Shown here: positions 1 through 6,628 of the stretch, piece after piece | Layout of the letters: each line of letters opens with the position of its first letter | Numbering within the stretch: the first letter of the stretch is position 1 | From: Methylotenera oryzisoli | GTDB lineage: Bacteria; Pseudomonadota; Gammaproteobacteria; Burkholderiales; Methylophilaceae | Direction of reading: 5' to 3' | NCBI GenBank assembly: GCA_945872425.1 | Contig: CAMBZE010000001.1 | Coordinates: 17,895 to 81,894 of the forward strand | DNA length: 64,000 nucleotides | Position numbers and translations under genes: made by a program | The notes under the pieces: generated by a model | Databases searched by the model: none | What the model saw: only the letters and a program-made list of their open reading frames with translations | What the model was told of the DNA's origin: nothing

Positions 1-165
1 CCCCGGATACTCGGTATAAACGATAACCTGCACGTCCGAGAGGTCAGGAATCGCATCAACCGGGGTATGGACGACACTGTAAATGCCCCAGACCACAATA
101 AAAAGCGTGCCGAGCAGTACCAGAAAGACGTGCCGTACTGACCATTCGATAATTTTATTGAGCAT
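1..165 (-). CDS. cusA: Copper/silver efflux RND pump CusA, N-terminal fragment
   Basis: Inner-membrane proton-driven RND pump that would export Cu(I)/Ag(I) from the periplasm through CusB and the outer-membrane channel. Only the first 55 codons are inside the window. The reverse strand reads MLNKIIEWSVRHVFLVLLGT, then a hydrophobic helix and the motif TPVDAIPDLSDVQV, which is the diagnostic N-terminus of CusA/CzcA-type heavy-metal pumps. The ORF track omits it because it runs off the edge. The ATG lies one base after the cusB stop codon, so the two are probably translationally coupled. Metal specificity is inferred; the methionine pathway residues lie outside the window. Confidence 0.85.
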   Translation of the reverse strand, partial: MLNKIIEWSVRHVFLVLLGTLFIVVWGIYSVVHTPVDAIPDLSDVQVIVYTEYPG

Positions 166-166
166 G

Positions 167-1522
167 TCAGTGCGCCCTATGTTCAGAATCAACGCGACTG
201 GAATCAACAGCGGTAGCTGCCGGTTGAGCTGCCACCGGCTTGTCCTGACTGCCGTGTGCAGAATGCCCAAAGCCACCGATGGCGGCGCGAAGATTACTTT
301 CCGCATCGATCAGGAAGTTGGCGCTGACAACAACCGCCTCGCCCGCGCTAACCCCTGTCATCACCGCTACGTATCCATTGCCGCGCATGCCGAGCTTAAC
401 CTCGCGTGGCTCAAACAAACCTTCGGCACGTTGCACCAATACCACTTGACGCGTACCGCTATCCAGTACGGCAGAGTCTGGCACCATCAACGCTTTGGTT
501 TTGCCGTGACCGGAAACCAGTTGTACGCTGGCATACATGTCCGGCTTGAGCATCCCGCCCGGATTGGCCAGTTCTACCCGTACTTTGGCGGTACGTGTTT
601 CGGGGCTTACGGTCGGATAGATATAAGCGATTTTGCCGGTCAGTTCTTTTTCCGGATAAGCATTGACGCTGATCTTCACCGATTGTCCGACATGCACCAG
701 CGCAAGGTCTTGCTCAAACACATCAGCGATCAGCCAGATAGACGACAGGTCGGCAATCTTGAATAATGGCTCGCCCGGCATGAAGCGCATACCCGCTACT
801 GCCATTTTTTCCAGCACCACGCCGTTAGCAGGCGAGTACATCGTAAGCGTACGTGTAGCCTTGCCATCTTTTTTCAAGCGCTGTAACTGAACATCGGAAA
901 TATCCCAGTTACGCAGGCGCTTGAGGGCGCTTTCTGCCAACTGACCGACACCGAGCAGTGACTCCTCCGTGCCATTTCTGAGCGATTGGCGCCCGTTCCA
1001 GGCAATCAGATATTCCTCTTGCGCTGAAACCAATTCCGGGCTGTACACTTCCATCAGTGGCTGTCCGCGCCTTACGGGCTGACCAGTGGCGTTGACATGA
1101 AGCTGCTCAATGTAGCCCTCGAACTTGGTAGTCACCGTATGTAATCGACGTTCATCCAGCTGAAACTGACCAACGGCACGTACCGTTCTGACCAGTTCGC
1201 GTAGCGCAGCAGGCTCGGTTCTCACTCCCAACTTCTGCACCTTGTCTAGACTGATCTTGATCTGGCCGGACTGCGTTTCCTCGCTTGCGTAAACCGGAAT
1301 ATAATCCATGCCCATGCTGTCTTTTTTTGGTTCCGGCGAAGTGTCCGACAGACCCATCGGATTGCGGTAATAGAGAATTTCTCTGGTAGCAGGTGCAGAG
1401 GTACCGGCGGACATTTCAAGCGACGACTGGCCTGCCTGCCTCAATCCCCACCAGTAACCACCCCCCGTGGCAACGGCGATGCCAACCAGCGCCAGTGCAA
1501 GCCATATTCCGGAACGTTTCAT
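167..1522 (-). CDS. cusB: Efflux RND periplasmic adaptor (CusB/CzcB type)
   Basis: Membrane fusion protein linking the RND pump to the outer-membrane channel. An N-terminal uncleaved anchor or signal (about residues 6-27, LALALVGIAVATGGGYWWGL) is followed by a heavy-metal-binding segment around residues 50-80 (YYRNPMGLSDTS, then DSMGMDYIPVY), typical of the CusB/CzcB branch, and then by the HlyD-like hairpin and barrel regions. The length of 451 residues fits the family. Its ATG overlaps the stop of the channel gene by 4 bp (ATGA), and cusA begins one base after its stop, so this is one operon read on minus. The tail is rich in His, Ser and Ala. Whether the metal is copper, silver or divalent cations is not settled by sequence alone. 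Confidence 0.9.
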   Translation of the reverse strand: MKRSGIWLALALVGIAVATGGGYWWGLRQAGQSSLEMSAGTSAPATREILYYRNPMGLSDTSPEPKKDSMGMDYIPVYASEETQSGQIKISLDKVQKLGVRTEPAALRELVRTVRAVGQFQLDERRLHTVTTKFEGYIEQLHVNATGQPVRRGQPLMEVYSPELVSAQEEYLIAWNGRQSLRNGTEESLLGVGQLAESALKRLRNWDISDVQLQRLKKDGKATRTLTMYSPANGVVLEKMAVAGMRFMPGEPLFKIADLSSIWLIADVFEQDLALVHVGQSVKISVNAYPEKELTGKIAYIYPTVSPETRTAKVRVELANPGGMLKPDMYASVQLVSGHGKTKALMVPDSAVLDSGTRQVVLVQRAEGLFEPREVKLGMRGNGYVAVMTGVSAGEAVVVSANFLIDAESNLRAAIGGFGHSAHGSQDKPVAAQPAATAVDSSRVDSEHRAH

Positions 1523-2817
1523 AACGCTTCCCCAATCATTCTTTCAATCTCCGCAAGACGTACTTCCTGCTCCACCCGTGCCCGAATTTGACCCTGCCGA
1601 GCGAGCTTGATCGCGCGCTGTGCATCGAGCAATGTGGCGAAATCCACCTTGCCATTTTCATAGCCCGCCACCGCAGAACGGAACGTCAGCTCGGCCTGTG
1701 GCAATAGCGTATCGGCAATCAATCGCGCCTGTTTTTCTGCTGTTTCAAATGCCAGCAGATTTTCCTGCAGTTCACCGGTTATCTGGTTCGCAATTCCCTG
1801 CCGACGTTCTTTGGCAGCGGCCAACATAGCCACAGCTTCGCTTTCTTGAGAGCGGCGGGTATCAAAGCGGATGGGAATATTGACCTCCAGCATTGCTTCC
1901 CAGCTACTAATGCTGCTACCCATCTGCGTTGGCGCAATGCCCAGCGTAATGTCGGGATATCGGTTCTTCTCTACCAAGCGCTTGTTGGCGTCTGCCGCCG
2001 ATATTTGTGCCGATTGCGTAGCAAGCAGCGGATTAGTGTGCGCTACCTTTTCCTGCAGAACTGCGTTATCTAGCTTTTCCTTCAGTTTTTCCTGCGACAA
2101 ACGGCGCAGTTCCGGCGTTGTGGAAAGCCGTGCGCCCTGCGACCGACCCAGTATCGCGTTCAGACGTGCCTTGGCCTGCTGCTGCTCGGTTTCCAGATTG
2201 ATGATCTCGGAACGCAACATTGTTTTTTCAACCTGCGCCCGGATTGCATCTTGCTGCGGCACCAGGCCACTGGCATAGCGCACCCGCGTCACTGCTTCCA
2301 AATCTCCCAGCAGGCGCAGGATATCCTCATTAAGCTGCTTCAGCCCTATGGCCTGATAATACTGTGCATAGGCGCTTTTTATTCTGGCGTAAGTTTCGGT
2401 GACGCTGGCCAGCCTGCGTCCCTTGAATTGCTCCAGCTCTGCTGTGGCAACTTCCTTACGCAAATCGCGCTTACCCCACAGGGGAATGCTCTGCATGAAA
2501 GTATATTTGGTGCCGCTGCCTTTGCCAGGTAACGGATTAAAACCATCCGGCGCATCTCGTCCGGCAAAATCCATGAACTCAACACGCAGCATGGGGTCTG
2601 GCAATGCGCCTGCCGGGGCGATGCGTTCACTGGCCGCGTCGGTCTCGTAGCGCATTGCGGCAAGTTCTGGATTATGTGTATCGGCCCATTGCAGCAACTC
2701 CTGTACATTGGCACCGATGGCAGCAGTGTCGGGCAAATCATCAGCCACTGCCAGCACTGGCGGCATCAGTGCGACCAATGCAAGAATCAGTATTCGAAGC
2801 TGTTTGCTCATGTTCAT
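1519..2817 (-). CDS. cusC: TolC-family outer-membrane channel of metal efflux system (CusC/CzcC-like)
   Basis: Outer-membrane efflux protein forming the exit duct of the tripartite pump. It has an N-terminal signal peptide (LRILILALVALMPPVLAVADD), then long helices rich in Gln, Glu and Ala with the two-repeat pattern of the OEP family. The ORF track starts at a GTG (2826); I prefer the ATG at 2817 because AGGTG lies 6 bases upstream, giving 432 residues. It is the first gene of the operon on minus and overlaps cusB by 4 bp. The G+C of this gene and of cusB looks higher than that of genes beyond 4 kb (by eye), which may indicate acquisition. CusC and CzcC cannot be separated with certainty. 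Confidence 0.85.
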   Translation of the reverse strand: MNMSKQLRILILALVALMPPVLAVADDLPDTAAIGANVQELLQWADTHNPELAAMRYETDAASERIAPAGALPDPMLRVEFMDFAGRDAPDGFNPLPGKGSGTKYTFMQSIPLWGKRDLRKEVATAELEQFKGRRLASVTETYARIKSAYAQYYQAIGLKQLNEDILRLLGDLEAVTRVRYASGLVPQQDAIRAQVEKTMLRSEIINLETEQQQAKARLNAILGRSQGARLSTTPELRRLSQEKLKEKLDNAVLQEKVAHTNPLLATQSAQISAADANKRLVEKNRYPDITLGIAPTQMGSSISSWEAMLEVNIPIRFDTRRSQESEAVAMLAAAKERRQGIANQITGELQENLLAFETAEKQARLIADTLLPQAELTFRSAVAGYENGKVDFATLLDAQRAIKLARQGQIRARVEQEVRLAEIERMIGEAL

Positions 2818-2840
2818 TATATTCACCTGTATTCAATCAG

Positions 2841-2888
2841 AAATTCCCGTGCTCCAGAATTTACCGTACCTGAAATTTGCCGTATCAG
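2841..2888. promoter_or_regulatory. Three imperfect 16-bp tandem repeats upstream of the cus operon
   Basis: Three consecutive units, AAATTCCCGTGCTCCA, GAATTTACCGTACCTG and AAATTTGCCGTATCAG, follow each other at a 16-bp period directly upstream of the channel gene start. The last two are the most alike. The position fits an operator or a promoter-proximal regulator site. No regulator gene is visible next to it, so the function is inference. The remaining 2889-3018 shows no gene I can support. Confidence 0.4.
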
Positions 2889-3018
2889 GAGGTTTCAATA
2901 CCGCTAAACAGCGTACGAAACCGTTATTACAACCGTGCTGAAGAGACTGCAGTATCGGCAGACGGATGCGCCCGGTCAAGGGCGATCGACTGCATGAAAA
3001 GCTACGCGACCTTCAGCA

Positions 3019-3375
3019 CTAGGCGAAGATCAATCGAGGGGGATGAAAAAGCGAAGAAAGGGCTGAATCTGGAATTTCTGCGGTCTGCCCAGTAAACATG
3101 GGCGCAACGCCATTCAACTCTAAGGGGGTGTTGAACGGAATAATTGCTTGAGCTATGCTCAGGTGGCAAGTGAGGCATTTATCACACGGAGTTTTATTCG
3201 TCGGCTGATGAGCGTTGTGATGATTACAATGAGACATATCATCTGAATGACTCACATCCATGTTCATTTCCATCTTGGCATCATGCATCTGACAAGAAGA
3301 CATCGTCACCGCTACCAATCCTTGTAACGGGAGGCAGACCAGCATGACGAACAACATGATTAGTCTGGAACGCAT
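3019..3375 (-). CDS. Small exported His/Met/Cys-rich protein, probably metal-binding
   Basis: A 118-residue protein of no family I can name with confidence. It begins with a clear signal peptide (MRSRLIMLFVMLVCLPLQGL), followed by a segment packed with possible soft-metal ligands: MHDAKMEMNMDVSHSDDMSH, a CNHHNAH cluster and a CDKCLTC motif at about residues 63-72. The C-terminal third is ordinary and ends in a hydrophobic stretch. It lies upstream of and co-directional with the cus efflux genes, with 200 bp between, which suggests periplasmic copper or silver capture. Small proteins of this kind recur beside heavy-metal efflux operons, but no function is established. The expression signal was not resolved. 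Confidence 0.7.
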   Translation of the reverse strand: MRSRLIMLFVMLVCLPLQGLVAVTMSSCQMHDAKMEMNMDVSHSDDMSHCNHHNAHQPTNKTPCDKCLTCHLSIAQAIIPFNTPLELNGVAPMFTGQTAEIPDSALSSLFHPPRLIFA

Positions 3376-3434
3376 AATGCAATCCTACGCTCTAATTTTA
3401 AACATCGCAATGAAATACAGATAAGCAATCTTAT

Positions 3435-4310
3435 TTAGCTCTCATGGTTGCTCGCTGCAAATATAGCGGCCACCACAATCAAGCTGCCGCCTACCCATTC
3501 ATTGATGGCCATTGTTTCATGTGCCAGATAATAAGCGGCTATTGCAGCCACTACCAGTTCAAATAAAAACAATATGGAAGCACGTGTTGCAGCAATTCGC
3601 GTCACACCATATTGCACAAACAATGTTGCCGCCATGAGTAATGGCGCAATTAAAAACATGATGAGCCAATTAGTTGAGCTAAAGGCATTGGGGAGCGGAA
3701 ATGACGTATGTACGAACGGAACAAACATCAGAGAGACGATGAGCACCCCTATCCATACGGCAAAAGATTTGGCAAGCAAAGTCAAATGACTAGATTTTCT
3801 GGTGATGACGTTAGTGAGAGAAAACCCTATTCCCGACGAGAGCGCCAGCCACTCTGCCGTGCTCGCAGGTAGCGGTAAACCACTGATATGCGGGTCATAC
3901 AGCATGATAAATGCGCCCAATAACGACGCTGCAATCGCAATGTAACCCGTCAGCTGTGTTTTCTCTTTCAACCAAAAATGTGCCAGTATCAATGTCCATA
4001 TTGGCGATAGATAAAACAACAGCATCACCCGCATCACTTCGCCGTCAATAATCGCCAGTACGTAGCTGAGATTCGTCCATCCGGCGGCAATACTCAGCCA
4101 GATAATGCTCATGGGCAATTCAAAAATGCCACGCCAGTGTTTGGCGAACAAAATCCCGGCAATAATAGTAGCAATGCCATAGGTATAAAAGCTGGCGGCA
4201 ACGCCAGACACGCCAGCTTCAAACAGAATGCGATATGGAAACCAGATGATGCCCCAACACAGCGCACCAAAAAGCAGGCCAAATACTGCAAAAAAGTTTT
4301 TATTATTCAC
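3435..4310 (-). CDS. EamA/DMT-superfamily transporter
   Basis: Inner-membrane permease of the drug/metabolite transporter superfamily; the substrate is unknown, and amino acids or other metabolites are usual in the family. The protein has 291 residues with about ten hydrophobic segments arranged as two EamA halves, the expected topology and size. The start codon is GTG (minus strand at 4310) with a weak AAGG about 10 bases upstream. It is divergent from dapC with only 14 bp between the two start codons, so each promoter must overlap the neighbour's 5' region. It ends shortly before the exported metal-ligand protein, with no obvious functional link. Confidence 0.85.
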   Translation of the reverse strand: MNNKNFFAVFGLLFGALCWGIIWFPYRILFEAGVSGVAASFYTYGIATIIAGILFAKHWRGIFELPMSIIWLSIAAGWTNLSYVLAIIDGEVMRVMLLFYLSPIWTLILAHFWLKEKTQLTGYIAIAASLLGAFIMLYDPHISGLPLPASTAEWLALSSGIGFSLTNVITRKSSHLTLLAKSFAVWIGVLIVSLMFVPFVHTSFPLPNAFSSTNWLIMFLIAPLLMAATLFVQYGVTRIAATRASILFLFELVVAAIAAYYLAHETMAINEWVGGSLIVVAAIFAASNHES

Positions 4311-4316
4311 TATAAT
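4311..4316 (+). promoter_or_regulatory. Candidate -10 box (TATAAT) for leaderless dapC
   Basis: A perfect TATAAT ends 8 bases before the dapC ATG at 4325. A start site 6-8 bases downstream of the box would fall on the ATG itself. No Shine-Dalgarno sequence lies between (TATAATGTTGCCTTATG). The -35 region is weak and lies inside the divergent transporter gene. Confidence 0.45.
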
Positions 4317-4324
4317 GTTGCCTT

Positions 4325-5542
4325 ATGAATCCAAATCTAAATTTATTGCAGCCTTACCCGTTCCAACGTCTGCGCGACTTATTTAAAGGCATTACACCCA
4401 ACCCGGCTTTTACGCCGATTAACTTATCCATTGGCGAACCAAAGCACGCGACGCCACCGCTCATAAAAGAGGCATTAGTCAATAATTTGGCTGGGTTAGC
4501 CAATTATCCCACGACTATAGGCTCAATTGAGCTACGTGAAGCAATTTCTAATTGGATTTCACGCCGTTACAACATCCCTGCACTCAATCCGGAAAAAGCC
4601 ATTCTGCCGGTCACGGGCAGTCGCGAGGCATTATTTGCCTTTGCGCAAGTGGTGATTGATAAAACCAAACCTGATCCTGTTGTGATTTCACCTAACCCGT
4701 TTTATCAGATTTACGAAGGTGCTACATTTTTAGCAGGCGCTACGCCCTACTTTCTCAATACCTTGCCGCATGAAGACCCCGCGCACAATCACGTGATGGA
4801 TTTTTCAAGCGTGCCCGCTGATGTATTAAGCCGCACACAACTGATCTATGTTTGCAGCCCCGGCAACCCATCTGGCAAGGTCATGAGTTTAGACCAATGG
4901 CAAGCCATTTTTGCATTAGCAGACCGTTACGGCTTTGTAATTGCCGCCGACGAATGTTATTCAGAGATTTATTTTGATGAAGCTAATCCGCCTTTGGGCG
5001 CGCTACAAGCAGCACATCTGCTCGGCCGCGATTGCAGAAATCTGATTGTATTCAGCTCACTTTCCAAACGCTCCAACGTACCGGGCATGCGCTCAGGTTT
5101 TGTAGCGGGTGATGAAAAAATTATTGAAGCATTTGCGCTGTACCGTACCTATCACGGCTGTGCGATGAATCCTGCTGTGCAAGCGGCTTCGATTGCTGCG
5201 TGGGATGATGAAGCGCATGTGATTGAAAACCGTAAACTGTATGCTGAAAAGTTTAATAATGTTACGCCATTACTCACTGACGTGTTAGAAGTGACCATTC
5301 CAGACGCCGCATTTTATCTTTGGGCGAAAATCAAAGACGATAAAATCTCTGACACCGAGTTTGCTATTCAACTTTACCGTGACTTGAACATTACCGTACT
5401 GCCAGGCAGCTTTTTAGCACGTGAGGCGCACGGCGTAAACCCGGGTAAAAACTTTATTCGCATGGCGCTTGTTGCATCATATGACGAATGTATTGAAGCG
5501 GCTAATCGTATACGCGAACACTTTACAGGGGACGCTGATTAA
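4325..5542 (+). CDS. dapC: Succinyldiaminopimelate transaminase
   Basis: PLP-dependent class I/II aminotransferase converting N-succinyl-2-amino-6-ketopimelate to N-succinyl-LL-diaminopimelate in lysine and peptidoglycan precursor synthesis. At 405 residues it has the DapC layout: the N-terminal motif LSIGEPKHATP, the substrate/PLP segment CSPGNPSGKVM, ADECYSEIYFD, and the Schiff-base lysine region SSLSKRSNVPGMRSGF. The start is an ATG with no ribosome-binding site and a TATAAT just upstream, see the promoter entry. It stands alone on plus between two minus-strand genes. Other class I aminotransferases look alike, but the SKRSNVPGMRSGF context fits DapC well. Confidence 0.9.
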   Translation: MNPNLNLLQPYPFQRLRDLFKGITPNPAFTPINLSIGEPKHATPPLIKEALVNNLAGLANYPTTIGSIELREAISNWISRRYNIPALNPEKAILPVTGSREALFAFAQVVIDKTKPDPVVISPNPFYQIYEGATFLAGATPYFLNTLPHEDPAHNHVMDFSSVPADVLSRTQLIYVCSPGNPSGKVMSLDQWQAIFALADRYGFVIAADECYSEIYFDEANPPLGALQAAHLLGRDCRNLIVFSSLSKRSNVPGMRSGFVAGDEKIIEAFALYRTYHGCAMNPAVQAASIAAWDDEAHVIENRKLYAEKFNNVTPLLTDVLEVTIPDAAFYLWAKIKDDKISDTEFAIQLYRDLNITVLPGSFLAREAHGVNPGKNFIRMALVASYDECIEAANRIREHFTGDAD

Positions 5543-5561
5543 ATAATTCTGTCATGCCAGT

Positions 5562-5688
5562 CCCGTAGGGTGGGCAATGTTTTTTTGCCCACCGATTGAT
5601 TCCAATTGTGGTGGGCAGAAACGCACTGCCCACCCTACTTGGCTGTGAACTCGGTGTTCTCTGTGGCTAACTGCTTTTTATAGGTTTA
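5562..5688. repeat. Palindromic intergenic element (CCCGTAGGGTGGGC family), copy 1
   Basis: It begins CCCGTAGGGTGGGCAATG and folds back through TTGCCCACC, GTGGTGGGCAG and CTGCCCACCCTAC. The same sequence occurs in reverse orientation at 44306-44413 after rsuA, nearly base for base. Copy 1 also carries an insert (GTGAACTCGGTGTTCTCTGTGGCT) that belongs to the CTCTGTGGCT repeat family. The distal end AACTGCTTTTTATAGGTTTAT runs into the miaA stop codon. It occupies the whole dapC-miaA gap and may act as a convergent terminator. Confidence 0.8.
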
Positions 5689-6628
5689 TAAATCGCGCTA
5701 TTTTATCCCGCACTATCTCAGGCATTGCGTCATTTAAACAATCCACCTCTGCCAGAGCATCCATGCTGCGCAACCATGTCAGCTGACGTTTTGCCAACTG
5801 GCGTGTGGCAAAAATGCCTCTGTCACGCAATTCGGCTACATCATACTCTCCCGCCAAATGCGCTAACGCCTGCCGATAGCCTACACAGCGCATAGCGGTG
5901 CTTTCTGCTGTCAGTGCGGGATATTTTGTCAGCAGCGCTTTCACTTCATCTAAAAAACCGTCTGTCAGCATCGCATCAAAACGTAGCGCAATACGTTGGT
6001 GCAACACCTTGCGGTCACTGGGCAGCAGTGCAATTTTAAGTAATCGGTAAGGCAAGGCTGCACCTGACGACTCTTGATGCAATGCCGTCATGGTTTTACC
6101 CGTAATTCGATACACTTCCAGCGCCCTTTCGATGCGCTGTGCATCCGCAGGCTGTAAGCGGGCTGCTGACTCAGGGTCAATTTCTGCGAGTTTTTGGTGC
6201 ATGGCCGGCCAACCGATCTGCGCAGCCTCTTGCTCAATTTCCTCGCGCACTTCAGGGTTTGCTTCAGGAAGATGACTCAAGCCGCCTTCCAGCGCCTTGA
6301 AGTACAACATCGTCCCGCCCACCAGCACAGGCGTTTTGCCGCGTGCGGTAATATCCGCCATCAAGCGCAAGGCATCATTTCTGAAATTTGCGGCAGAGTA
6401 AGCCTCTGTTGGCGAGATAATGTCGATCAAATGATGCGGTGCTTTAGCCAGCGTGGCAGCGTCCGGCTTGGCTGTGCCGATGTCCATATCACGAAACACC
6501 AAGGCAGAATCCACACTGATAAGCTCTACAGGCAGTTTTGAATAAATATCGACCGCCAGACCGGTTTTACCGCTGGCGGTGGGGCCCATCAAGAAAATAG
6601 CCGGGGGTAAGTTTTGATTGTTCATCAC
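5678..6628 (-). CDS. miaA: tRNA dimethylallyltransferase
   Basis: Transfers the dimethylallyl group of DMAPP to N6 of A37 in tRNAs reading UNN codons, the first step toward ms2i6A. The 316-residue protein shows the P-loop FLMGPTASGKTGLAVD near residue 12, the DSALVFRDMDIGTAKP segment, and VLVGGTMLYFKALEGGL. The ATG at 6628 overlaps the mutL stop by 4 bp, so it is the last gene of the tsaE-amiC-mutL-miaA operon, as in many proteobacteria. Its stop codon lies within the end of the palindromic repeat element, so that element may have reshaped its last residues (INL). Confidence 0.96.
   Translation of the reverse strand: MMNNQNLPPAIFLMGPTASGKTGLAVDIYSKLPVELISVDSALVFRDMDIGTAKPDAATLAKAPHHLIDIISPTEAYSAANFRNDALRLMADITARGKTPVLVGGTMLYFKALEGGLSHLPEANPEVREEIEQEAAQIGWPAMHQKLAEIDPESAARLQPADAQRIERALEVYRITGKTMTALHQESSGAALPYRLLKIALLPSDRKVLHQRIALRFDAMLTDGFLDEVKALLTKYPALTAESTAMRCVGYRQALAHLAGEYDVAELRDRGIFATRQLAKRQLTWLRSMDALAEVDCLNDAMPEIVRDKIARFINL

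Noticed and set aside
83-766. 227-residue plus-strand ORF opposite cusB
   Set aside because: The opposite strand encodes a clear CusB with operon overlaps on both sides; the plus-strand protein has no family features.
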